NCBI RefSeq assembly: GCF_000764305.2
Contig: NW_025944349.1
Coordinates: forward strand, 124,001 to 188,000
Direction: 5' to 3'
DNA from: Hyalella azteca
Taxonomy: Eukaryota > Arthropoda > Malacostraca > Amphipoda > Hyalellidae
DNA length: 64,000 nucleotides
Under the pieces are notes generated by a model. It did not search any database and was not told the origin of the DNA. It saw nothing but the letters and a program-made list of their open reading frames with translations. Position 1 is the stretch's first letter; the number at the start of each line of letters is the position of its first letter. The position numbers and the translations under genes are program-made. This document shows, in pieces, positions 53,601 through 64,000 of this stretch.

Positions 53601-56600
53601 AGACTGAGGTCGCAAGCTAGCTGTATTCCTGTACAGAAATCAGCGACGGTGGTTATTCAGAAAATTTATTAATTCATATTCATTTTGGGCAAATTTTGGT
53701 GCCCCCACTAAATTTATGTTCTAATTTAAAATTTTCGCGGCCGAACAGAACATAATCGACCTGCAATAAATGTGAAAGATTGATATATTGATACGAAGAT
53801 TACTTGTACTTTTTTATGTTTTTTCAATTGTCATAAGAAAACTCTTGCCTATTTATTAGCGAAAAATTATGCACTATCCAAAAAAGAAACTACTGCCTGG
53901 GAATCGCATAGTTATAAATCACAATTCGGAGAGGCTGGAAGGTTTAACAATCATAGGCAAATGTTGGAAAAAATTGGTGGACTGGGAAATTGGTAGAGTC
54001 TGGGATCAAGTCTAGGTGATATATTTGCGACGACACTTTTTTGCACGGCGTCTTTTTTATGTGAACGGATGAAGCGGTGACGCCATTATTCTTCGTCTCC
54101 GGAATTTGATGCTTCATCAACTGCTGGGGTTACCTCGAGCTGAATTCAATCTTTATCAATGCATTCAGGGAAATAAGGAAATTAGCGCAGGGAAATTAAT
54201 GTAGAAATTTCTCCATGGTGTTTCACTTGAGTCTGAAATGAGACTTAATAAATTGTAGATAGTGGTGAATATTTGAACCACATAACGTATTAAATGAAGA
54301 TGTATTTTAAATGCAGATTTTTTCAAATTTGTGAAATGACGTTATCATTGTACCTATTACGCAGGGTTTGAAATACAAATGCATTTAAATTGGCTCTGCA
54401 AAATTAAAATTCACATGTAAGCGGCAGAATCTCGAGATTTGAAAGTTGATAAATTGCAATATTTGTCCTTTTCAACGTTTAAAATTTGCAATATGTCTGC
54501 GAGCTCCCTGGAGCACTGGGCATTACGACAATTCCAGTCATTCCCTGAAAGCTCAACGTTCTCGCATTAAGTAACAAATGAAGTTGCAGAAGTCCACTCA
54601 ATGCGATGGATATTCGTCTTTTGTTCAAAGAGCGACGTCGATAGCAAGACACAAAGAATATAATCATGTAATTGGACGCAGTGTTCGACAGTTCCGTCGT
54701 TTTCTCTGAAGTCGCGAATGTTTCTTGAACATAAGTGCGAGAACTACTCCGAGTGAAGGATTTTTTTGCCAGGAACCTGGTGAAGTTTCCATGACTTCAC
54801 CTAAATCTTCTAGACCGTTTTTCATGCTACCATTTTCGTTTACCATTCCCTGAAATTTTGTGTTTAATGCCATAAAAAAGTCGGCATCCAAAAAAAATAT
54901 GTCTGAAGGTACAGACGAATAATCGATAACAATTATGTTCTCATCATTCGAGAACTAAAAAAAACTATATCCAAGCATAGGGGTGGCATAATCCAGTGAG
55001 AAAATTAGGATTAAATGTTTGGATATAAATTTGAGCACTTGGTGCATTTTTTAAATGCAGTACCGCGGTTTAGTCTGCGGTTGTTGCTACTAATATTTAA
55101 CAGCCAAATGCAGGTTTTCTTCATTTGTAACTTCAAGATCTTGATTATAATCTGAAGTTCTCAATTTTTCGAATACATCGATTAATTCGTATGTTACGAA
55201 TATAGATATTCCATGTTTTTGAACAACCAACGTTGACATGAATTACACTGTCATTACAACGTAAACAATTAAAAGTTTCCTTCAATTTCTGAGGTACAAC
55301 TTTTAGAAAATATTAAGAAAATTCATTCACATAAATTAGCGTTAACAGGTATTTGAAATGAAAATTATAATGCAAAGCCTGTTAATGTTAAGTTACCAAT
55401 AACAAATTATATGCTTGTGGTAAATTCACATTTTAATTGAGAAATTTTTTGTATATGTTGCTGAAGTTTATATGGATGGTATATATACCGCATTTATCTA
55501 AACCAAAATTTAGCTTGTTCGTACGTACTTAGTTCTCTTAATTGGTTCGTTCTTTCTTCTGTCCAAGAAGATCCTATCCTAGATTTTTGGCAGCTTTCGA
55601 TTAGCGGCAGTCGTTGCGGGGGAAAAAGTGACACTAAGTGCAGGTTGTGATGACCCGCGCAGCTAGCACGGCTGAGGTACTGTCAGTTGTGATGAGACTT
55701 GCAACTGCTGGATATTTTGAAATAAGAAGAAAACAAAGAACGTTTTAACTCTCTTTACTGTTCCGTTTTTTCACGGGTAATTTTCAGAAAATTTTGTCAG
55801 ACTCATTAATATAGATGATAGCCATAAGAAATGCTGGATGAGATCACTCGCTTCCGCATCCATCATATTTTTGCCTAACAGCGACAAAATCTGAGTATTA
55901 TTTTGCAATTAACACTTCATCTTATACGTTAACTAGGAAATTGGTTGATGAATGTTATTTCAATTCAAAATATCTGACCATATAGCAGGGCGTATTGTAT
56001 CTAAAAGGAAAATGTATTGTGCAGTATTGTCTGATGTGTAGTTATTCGATGAATTGCCTTTCATAGTCGAATTCAATCTTTTCTTTTGCTGTTTGTGAGC
56101 TGCCTAGGTGAACTACTAGAAATTTTTCATATGAAGCGACCGTTTACTACCTTCGAGATAATATATTTAATTTACTTTTTTATCAAAAACTGCGAGTGTA
56201 TTAGATGCCAAATGCGGGAACAACAGGCCGTCGGCCAGCGTTTGAGGTTTGGTCGTTCTGAGATTCCTGTTAATTACCCTAAGTTAATACTTTAATAACC
56301 CGTAGTGTAGTCTTGTATACCGATGTATTTCATTATTTTATCAGACATTTATTTAATATAACCACGTGAGTGCTTCATGTTTGTTTTCATTTAGCAATTT
56401 TTATTGTGCAGATTTAATCGCTAATAGAAACGTTGTTACTTCAGCATTACATCCAAGAAATCGAACTAGTTATAAAATTATCGAACCTTATCGTTTTCTT
56501 AGAGCTCACCGTTCTTCGAGGTTGAAACTTATGCTGGACCGTAATGAGATTAGCGTCTACTGAGGAAGGCAATAGACCTCCTGAACATTTAAATTTGTAT

Positions 56601-56917
56601 GAACTCTGTTTCTTTGCAAACCGTGCAATTGTTGCTTCAACTCATGTTAATGCGTCGTGTGTATCTCTGAAAGTTTATACAGAAACCACACATAAGTGCA
56701 CTGAAATAAACTTCAGGTCAAAAAGACGCACGTTCAATTTGGTCCGAGAGTCGCGAGTGAGCGTTTGCATCGAGGTAACGCAAGAAGCAGCGATTGTTTG
56801 GCGGACTGAAGAGTCTCATTGGATTACAGGCGCGCCTATTTGTGTGTATATTGGCCAACTCCGTGCACTTTCTCGCGGGTGAATTTAAGGGCCCACTCAG
56901 CACTGGCACTTACAGAG
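50656..56917. other. Upstream region of the dpr-like gene
   Basis: The promoter and any untranslated first exon should lie in the last part. G+C rises from about 56730 to the start codon, consistent with a transcribed 5' UTR. A 112-codon frame at 56544-56882 overlaps this leader in another frame. A protein-poor patch at 52080-52480 may be an old retrotransposed fragment, but no family is readable. Confidence 0.45.
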
Positions 56918-56999
56918 ATGAGGGCCATCTACTGGACATTGCTACTTCTACCGCTGCTCTGTGGGGTTCAGTCCACATCTTCACGCTTCATGAGCGCAG
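56918..56999 (+). CDS. dpr-like gene, signal-peptide exon
   Basis: The first in-frame ATG after an open but unlikely leader encodes MRAIYWTLLLLPLLCGVQST, a strong signal peptide. The donor is GCAG|GTGAGC at 56999/57000 and leaves one base, which fits the two free bases at the start of the exon at 60126. The frame is open upstream (56819-56917) without an ATG. A TTACAG at 56910-56915 could be an acceptor for an untranslated upstream exon. Confidence 0.8.
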
Positions 57000-59900
57000 G
57001 TGAGCAATATCCTATGTCGAATATCTTCAACGGGGAAAAATCCAATCCAAGCAAAATTTTTTTCTCCAGTAGTGGAAACCATAAACGCTTGTGAGCAACA
57101 TCCTAAATGATATCTTTGCAACGACATGAAATTAACCATATATATAATATTTTTCTTAATGCTTCATTTTTCTGTAATTGAGCCGAAAAAGTGGTAGAAC
57201 TATTATTTCATCGAAATGCTCGATTATGTTTATTTAATTCATATAGTTCCCCTTTCTCAGCTTCACCGATCCTCTTTCAATTTTTATGTTACAAATAAAC
57301 TAATTTAACATCTTCGTTTCACGAAATTGAACGGCACCGTATCCTTCACCATTGAATTTTGTCAACCAGACTAATAAGAAAATTTGTGACGGTTTATGAG
57401 CAAATTGACAACCCATCTAGAAATTCACTTATAAATCATATTCAAACAAGACTAGGGCACTTCTACAAAAATTTCCATCTCCTATATATATCGGAGGCGC
57501 GAAACAAGTTTATTTTTTAATTCATTTTTGCCCAAATATAGAAGCTCTCCTGCCACTTTCCTCTCATTGAGAGTTGAATATTTATCGCCTGCATCACAAA
57601 GTGCCGATTAATTCTCGTCCTTGTCCAGGGAATTATTTTAAATTCTTTCGAAGCCTCGCGAAAAAGTAGTCGCATTACTTCCTGCATCAATATACTACGT
57701 TAGGAGAAAAAATCGTATTGTGAGACTGAAAATTCGAATTAGTAAGGCCGCAACTCATTGGGAGATATAAAATGGATTCGAAGTATCACTTAATATTCAT
57801 TCTTCAAATTGGTAATTACACGAGACAAAATTTCCAACTGAGCGAGTTTGAATTTAAAATCATGTTATGCAATTGAATTCTAACTAAAATTCTTTTACAA
57901 TTCGCATAATTAGAAATATTTGTGTCAATGAAGGATAAAACGGTTTATTATTATTATTGATACATTTCCTAGAGATTATGCAAGGATTACTCTCTGGAAC
58001 GCATGACTACCGCTACTTATTTTCATTCTTTCTGCTTTGGAACATGCGAATAATTATCTCTACTTCATTATTAATTTCGCGGACTGATATAATTGAAGAT
58101 CACTAAATTAATATTTTGATCATGAATATTGTATTCACGACTTCATCACTCACCGAAACTCACTTGCATTCAACATAACTTGCATGCACTTATTCTATTG
58201 GCAAATCAATACAATCCATAACTGAATAAAAACTTTAGTTTCCACAAACGAGATTGGATTTTTTATGAATTGTCTTAATTTATCCCAGCCATTCAGTGTT
58301 TGTTCATCTAATAGATTTCACAAGAAAATCCATAAATGTTCATTTTGATCGACCTTACAAGACGTTTTCTGAAGCATAAATATTTCTGCTGTCATAATTG
58401 AACTTCGCGCAACAATATCACGCTTCATAAACTTGGTCATGAATTTTCCCCAGATGCCATAAAACTGCAATTAAAAGAAAATAGTAGGTATAAGAGCTTG
58501 ATATTCCGGTATCGGGTTGACTTTGTTTTTTTTAAATAAATATATCGCAACTAAAACAGTTGCTATCTGCGTGGATTTCAAGTTTAAATTGAAGAAGTTG
58601 ATTAGTTTGTATTTATTTCAACAATGAACTTTCATCTATGTGTTCTGGAATAACTTGAAATGATACTCAACTATTATTCCAAAGTTATCTATACTAGAGT
58701 AGCGCTCAAATCATCAGGAAATTTTCAAACATGCTATAAGGTAAAGCCGAGTGCGACTGCAAACTTATTTGATGTTATTTTTGTGCATTACTTATTTGAT
58801 ATTATTTTTGCGCATTGATTGAATCAAAACCTAATTTACTAATTTCAAATCTCTGTTTAAATTATTCGGAGCCTGGCAGCCGTAAACTAACTATTCAGAA
58901 TACCGTAGGCGTATTTCATGCATTCAACTCAACGTAACTGCAATTTATGCATTCAGAGCTTCGTAATAAAAACATTTCAAGCGAGTCGCGGTTTACAAGG
59001 TAAATTTTAGTGGCTCTTGGAAATTCGAGGCAGCCCATTTATGCTAATCAAACAGCCGAGATTGGTGCTCAACTTCACAAGATTTTTGAGTTCTATTTAT
59101 AGTTTTGTTTATATGGGCTGACACGTAAGGTTTTATTTCAGGTTGATGCGTCTTCACTCATTCCCAAAGATGCATTCGTTAATATACGACTAAAAATAAA
59201 CGTATTAGAGTTCGACCAATAGCGAGAAAATAGGCATTTATCTTCAAGCGCATCTTCTCGTTCTCAATCGTGAAGAGCTCATTATAAATAAAATTCTCCT
59301 CCCCTCCTATTATTTAAAGAATAAATGTTAGTATATACGAAAAAACTAATACATTCGATAAGAACTCATTAATTAGTTGAAAGAACATCAAATTCATATG
59401 TGATATTTTTACGAAATCTGCTCTCATGCCAAGATTTTAAATTTAAGTATTGGCAGCCTATCTGAGAAATGTCGTATCAAGTAATTATTCAAGTGTAGTG
59501 TGCTAATTATTTAGGGTGCTATATTTGTTTCGAACATATCACTTCGCTTAATGTTTGCTCGTGGAGCCGAAATAGAAAGAAGCTTAGATTTTTAATGCAA
59601 TTACAAATATTTGTGAAACACACGTGCGGAAAGCGAGAATAAGTTATCGCTTCTGACTGCGGTATTACGTAATAGTGAACTCAGTACAAGGCTTCTCGAT
59701 TGTCACGTGGTGATTTAGTTCCATTTTAAAACAATTGCTCTCATTTTTAGACTGGCTAATCACGAACCTCCCACAACAAATTTACTAATTTACAGGTAGC
59801 CAGATTTTTCTCCGCAGTTTTTCAGCCATTTTAAAGTTTATTTCGAATCAAGTTAATCAGATTTGAGAATATTAAATTGTTCACGTTCCGAATTCCTAGT

Positions 59901-62900
59901 TCGAGTCTGTCATCATGTACGATGGCCGAGAAATAAACTGTTCTTTCGCTTTTTTTGTTTCATCAGCCAAGGAGCAAAAATGTTTAAACTATGAACTTTG
60001 TGAAGCGAGGACGGACACCCGGCTGCTAAATTGTTCCCGAACCTGATACTATTTGCCGCAGGGATGCGCATGTTGCTTGGCTTTCTTGCACCGAAACTGT
60101 GACGCTGGTTTGTTTTGTGTTGCAGTTGCCGGAAACGCCAACGTTGCCTTGAGACCGGCACCTCACGCTCCACGTGATCCTAAATCTGCTGACATGGCAG
60201 CTTCCATCTCCACATATCACCTTGAAGAGCTAAGAAGTTCAGATGCACACGGGATAAGTGCCCTCGACAAGGAAATTGTGACGAGTTTGCCAAAGCTGGG
60301 CAAGTTTATTTCGACGGGTCTCCAGAGGCTAGCGAGCACGACGCAAGTTTCTACAGCAGTTGCTGTCACAGGAAATTTAAATATTTTTCCTATCCGATCG
60401 CAGCGCCCGCAGTCATGGCGCAAAGCAAAGAGATTCAAGCGAGATAAAAGTAAGGGCAAAAAATTTTACAGAGTCCATGGATTATTTGTTGATTTTGACA
60501 TGAAGCAGAATGGAGAAGATCATCACAAAGCTCCTACGCCAAAGGCCTTACCCGTAGCTGAAGCAGCCATTACCAACGTCGAAGTCTCCGTAAAAACAAC
60601 AACTCCTTCAATAGAGTCTTTGATGCCGTCAAAAATAATCCCTTCTCTCCCTCCTCATCTGCGTGGCATGACCACGACCACACCGCTGCCCGCCGTATTT
60701 TTCAACAATAGTTTCATCAGCAACGTGACTGCACAGCTCGGACAGTCCGTATTTTTGCCTTGCAGGACCAAACATTCCAGCGACAGAAAGGTAAGAACAA
60801 TATATTCTTTACCCAATCCTGCCGATATAGAAATATTTCAGTGACAGAGGGTGAGTAAGATACAAGGTTTACTCACCTCCATTGGATGGTATAACTCAAT
60901 GACGATGGGCAAATATAATGCAATCTATATCACTGAATGAAATGTACAGGTAACATTTGTCAACACCTAGTGAAGACCATAAATGATCGACTTCAGTTAA
61001 AACTGGCTGAAAAAACAGAGCCTTGCGGTGTCATTGCGATCTCCGCCTGCATAATTTTGAATTATATGCAACTTGCAATATATTGTTAATATGGAATGAT
61101 ATTTTTCCGTAATGTGAAAAAAACTCCATTGGAGCCAATTTAATTCTAATGCTAACATTGATATAACGAAATATACAACACTTTACCTTCATACGAACCA
61201 TGAATACCATCTGCAGTGTTCGTTGTGTAACGCTATACAAGCACTTTCATTTAGTGTATTTTCATAAAATAGAAAACCTGTTCAAGCCAGGTACGTTTAA
61301 TATTCAACAGCGCATGGATCAATTAAGTGCTGAGTGACTGACGTCAGTGCATTGAACATAAATTGTTCAGAATTTATTGAATAAACTCAGTAAAAATGCC
61401 TCTTTGACTAAGAGAATAAAATCCATGGTCAATATTGTCGCATCCATTTAGCGTCGTTTCTGTTTTGTCACTAATGGAATTTCGTAAATTACAAAGTTCT
61501 ATCGAAATGCTCTAAATATAATTAATACTGGGGAATGAACAAGCTAGGGCACTTATCGTGTTCAATCGATCACAATCCGTTCACGACATGTAGCTTCAGC
61601 CCTCCCCGTTATCCCTGCACTAAAACAGTGACCAGCACTTCGATGAACACGTGAACCTGCCATTTTCCACGTCAATTTCACCAATATTGCTATTCATGAC
61701 GAACAGTTCGTACCAGAAACAACTCTGCTGATGGAGTCGGCTGACCTATGCATACTAATTCAGTCTGCAAGCTCGCCAAGTGTAACAACCAATCAAACGC
61801 CGGACTGCTGTTCAGGCCGCGATCAGAATAATACTGAAATGCATCGCAGACAGATCCGTTGTCTGGCATGATCGAGATATGTAAAATACCGAGCTGCTGC
61901 CTAAGGGATGATAAAGATAATACAAAAATACAACACACACCAAACTACAGGCTGATCGCGATGGAGATTTACTGAAAATACGTCTTTGTTCGATACTCGG
62001 CTCATGTCAAGATCAAATCGACACTCAGAAACACTGTTGAAATCAACATTAGGCAAAGGCAAGAACACTTCACAATACTAACACACGACCAGGTCACGAT
62101 CCAGATTACATCGAGGATCTAGCTATTCGGAACGCAATTGAAATAACATATCAATGCGTTAACTCAGTTTTAATGTCTGCACCGAACCATAACTAAAACA
62201 TATCACAATATTAAAAACCGCTGAAACGATGTCCGGGCCACGTGCAAATCAAGCTACAATGCTAATGCTAATGACCCATAAAACACACACTGTTTTTCGG
62301 TTCATTAAAGACGAGGAAGCACATAATGGCACATAAAAACCGCCAAGCATAACACTTTTATTAACCTTGATGAGTCTCATACACCTCTTCCGAATTGAAC
62401 AGTTAAATGAACATCGAATTGGCCACTTTTAGCTTAGGTCAGACAAAAGCAAAATTTATCTGATTGCGTTGTGAATAATAAGTGGTTCTTACTACCGGGA
62501 TAAACAACTAAGTTTTCAACCGATGGATTAGCAGAGCGTCATATCGCTCAAATCCATGTAACTTAACTTGAAAATCCGGATACTCTATTCAGTGTTTTGC
62601 TTGATCACCTCGAGACCAAGGGCATTTTGCACAATCTGTAGTTAAGACAGGACTCTGAAATCGGTTTCAACTGAGGTTATTCAATTAAAATTTTAATTTG
62701 TGCAATTTTGAGTAAACAGCGAATCGATATTTTCAGGCTTCAATGATTGATATATTAGTTTGTGTTTAACTTTTCCTCCCAGCGGGTGAGATCGCAGGAG
62801 TATAATTTTTCCGCGCAATATACAATAATTAAAAGCTTGCTCTAGTCGAATGACTGGCGTCACTCAATTCAACACACAAATGATATTCAGTATGCAAGCT

Positions 62901-63565
62901 CGAATAATTCCTCCATTTATACATACAATGAATAAATGTAGGAATTTAATTACTTTTCATCACAGATGATAAGTTATCTACACTGAGAGAAATGGGTGGG
63001 TCTGGATGACCCACTTTAATGAGTCAACCGCGTCCGAAAATCAATGCACTTTTTTGATTCACTTGTCCCATTTGTGGGTCATACTGACCCATTAAATTTC
63101 AAGCATGACTCACTTGGGGCGTTAAATCACTCTGACGCCCAGATGCTAACTACGTATCCATGCTACGGGTGGCGTCATAAGAGATTTGACGTCACAAGTG
63201 AGTCATGCCTGGAATTTAATGGGTCAGTATGACCCACAAATGGGGCAAGTGAGTCGAAAAAGTGCATCGATATTCGGATGCGGTTGACTCATCAAAGTGG
63301 GTCATCCAGACCATCCCATTTCTCTCAGTGTAGATTCCTCTCAGGTTGCCATGGTTTCTGTAAGTGTAAACTGTGCGCCTCTGGCCTTCAGTTTATTCCT
63401 CAAGTCTCGTGGGTCCGGCGAAGAGACTGGCACATTCTGACGTCAGGAACAGTTACGTACACTAAAGAGCAGCGCTACGACGTTCATCACCCTGAGGGAA
63501 GCACTGAGTGGACGCTGGTCATCAAATACGTGAAGCTGCAAGATGCTGGAACATACGAATGCCAG
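56918..63565 (+). CDS. dpr-like immunoglobulin-superfamily receptor, 5' part (3 exons; continues past the window)
   Basis: Coding exons are 56918-56999, 60126-60790 and 63392-63565, joined in compatible phases. They give 307 residues, with the 3' end missing. Residues 1 to about 18 form a signal peptide (MRAIYWTLLLLPLLCGVQS). Residues 28 to about 217 are an unusually long, low-complexity, Thr/Pro-rich linker. An Ig V-set domain starts at about residue 218: Cys240, Trp256 of VSWVRRRDWHILT, RYDVHHPEGS, WTLVIKYV and the closing DAGTYEC with Cys306. That W-to-C segment is diagnostic of the arthropod dpr family, cell-surface proteins whose first Ig domain binds DIP partners during synapse matching. 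The W-HILxSG run resembles Drosophila dpr12, but I cannot fix the paralogue. The second Ig domain and the membrane anchor should lie downstream. N221 and N227 are likely glycosylated. Confidence 0.9.
57000..60125 (+). other. Intron 1 of the dpr-like gene
   Basis: About 3.1 kb between the signal exon and the linker exon. A 27-bp unit is duplicated at 58763-58816. I see no other repeat, coding segment or RNA gene in it. Confidence 0.75.
58763..58816. repeat. 27-bp tandem duplication in dpr intron 1
   Basis: ACTTATTTGATGTTATTTTT plus GTGCATT at 58763-58789 is repeated at 58790-58816 with two substitutions. Confidence 0.9.
60126..60790 (+). CDS. dpr-like gene, long linker exon ending in the Ig1 domain
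   Basis: The acceptor is TTTTGTGTTGCAG| before 60126 and the donor is GACAGAAAG|GTAAGAAC after 60790 (phase 0). The 665 nt give 221 full codons. They include a basic stretch RKAKRFKRDKSKGKK at residues 126-140 that contains an R-x-K-R furin-type site (130-133). Next comes a Thr/Pro-rich segment with KTTTPS and MTTTTPLP, then Ig strands A-B with N221-N-S and N227-V-T sequons and LGQSVFLPC (Cys240). An ATG at 60053 upstream of the acceptor opens the same frame and could be an alternative start if the gene had a second promoter. The splice reading is preferred. Confidence 0.9.
60791..63391 (+). other. Intron 2 of the dpr-like gene
   Basis: About 2.6 kb. Its 3' end carries the foldback MITE at 62981-63330. 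A quite GC-balanced stretch at 61560-62330 has no convincing exon on either strand. Confidence 0.75.
62981..63330. mobile_element. Foldback MITE with TA duplication (Tc1/mariner-like), in dpr intron 2
   Basis: The two halves of this 350-bp segment are near-perfect reverse complements for most of its length. It starts CACTGAGAGAAATGGG and ends with the reverse complement, CCCATTTCTCTCAGTG (with slight asymmetry just inside). Each end is flanked by TA (62979-62980 and 63331-63332), the target duplication of Tc1/mariner transposons. The paired blocks around GGGTCATACTGACCC and TGAGTCATGC are visible on both arms. There is no transposase, so the element is non-autonomous. Open frames inside it are by-products of the inverted repeat. 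It ends 61 bp before exon 3 of the dpr-like gene. Confidence 0.88.
63392..63565 (+). CDS. dpr-like gene, Ig1 core exon
   Basis: The acceptor is CTCTGGCCTTCAG| before 63392 and the donor is TGCCAG|GTTTGT after 63565. Both are phase 0, giving 58 codons. It encodes FIPQVSWVRRRDWHILTSG, then TYTKEQRYDVHHPEGS, WTLVIKYVKLQDAGTYEC and Q, which is the signature dpr segment. The second AG at 63403-63404, directly before the VSW codons, would shift the frame against the exon ending at 60790. Confidence 0.92.
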
Positions 63566-63816
63566 GTTTGTCTTTATTGGTCAAGGGATTCACGATCGAG
63601 GAATTCATTAAGCAGTGCACCGATAAGCAGTCATTATTATTTGTGCTGCTGCCATAATAATAACAGTCACTATTATATGCACTAGTAAACTCATCTTGTT
63701 GATCTATTCAATGTAACGTCTCAATGAAAATCTAATGGAATATCTTTATTATCAGCTTTAAGATTCACTCATTTTTCGATGTTAGTGACGAGGCCTAGAT
63801 GTGGTTTGTCTTTTTA

Positions 63817-63960
63817 GCGCATTTTCTCATTTATGGAAAAATGCACTATTGTGCTCGTGCATGTCCGTCTGTCTGTCTGTCCATCTGTCCGTCCGTCTGT
63901 CCGTGACCTCAAGTTTTCGTCGACGAGAAAATGCGCTCTCTGTCATTCACTGCTGTGAGT
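63817..63960 (+). mobile_element. Helentron/DINE-like short element, copy 3 (dpr intron 3)
   Basis: GCGCATTTTCTC (63817-63828) is matched by its inverted copy GAGAAAATGCGC (63925-63936), exactly 120 bp end to end. The core is a GTCC/GTCT tetranucleotide array (about 63861-63903). A near-palindrome, TTCACTGCTGTGAGT, closes the 3' side. The same layout recurs at 7428-7571 and 50480-50655. Inverted subterminal repeats, a GTCY microsatellite and a terminal hairpin describe non-autonomous Helentrons such as Drosophila DINE-1. The class assignment is inference from structure. Confidence 0.7.
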
Positions 63961-64000
63961 ACGTGAGTTTATTTATTCGTACAAAAATATTCCACCACAA

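Noticed and set aside
54479..54891. Two adjacent minus-strand frames
   Set aside because: They are out of frame with each other and not joined by usable splice sites. No family recognised.
56544..56882. 112-codon frame just upstream of the dpr signal exon
   Set aside because: It is in a different frame from the signal peptide, has no known domain and lies in the probable 5' leader.
63044..63232. 62-codon frame
   Set aside because: It lies wholly inside the foldback MITE. Frames there are a by-product of the inverted repeat.

Overview
The window is AT-rich, intron-rich eukaryotic DNA from an arthropod. The evidence for that is one small secreted Reeler-domain gene of the insect/crustacean 'defense protein' type and the 5' part of a dpr-like (defective proboscis extension response) immunoglobulin gene, a neuronal surface family characteristic of arthropods. 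Intron sizes, many minisatellites and short non-autonomous transposons fit a medium-to-large arthropod genome. I cannot name the species. A crustacean is plausible but not demonstrated.

Layout. 1-7.3 kb: intergenic, with a 30-bp minisatellite (1507-1877), a short repeat cluster and a possible decayed LINE end near 6 kb. 7.29-9.06 kb: a complete four-exon gene on the minus strand (163 codons) for a secreted Reeler protein. 9.1-56.9 kb: about 48 kb without a recognisable gene. It holds tandem arrays with periods of 14, 34, 39, 37 and about 60 bp, a TTAA-flanked element of about 0.96 kb with a nested inverted repeat (17078-18046), tRNA-like promoter remnants, foldback hairpins and three open stretches that could be exons but match no family I know. 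56.9 kb to the right edge: the dpr-like gene on the plus strand. It has a signal-peptide exon, a long linker exon ending inside the first Ig domain, and an exon completing most of that domain. The rest of the gene lies beyond the window.

Mobile DNA is concentrated in and near the introns of both genes. Three copies of one short element (inverted GCGCATTTTCTC ends, a GTCC/GTCT microsatellite core and a terminal palindrome, as in DINE-1/Helentron-derived elements) lie in Reeler intron 3, in the 50-kb spacer and in dpr intron 3. A 350-bp TA-flanked foldback MITE ends 61 bp upstream of dpr exon 3.

The two genes have unrelated roles (a secreted, possibly immune protein and a neuronal recognition receptor). 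No operon-like or system-level link between them is visible, and I found no convincing undescribed multi-gene system.
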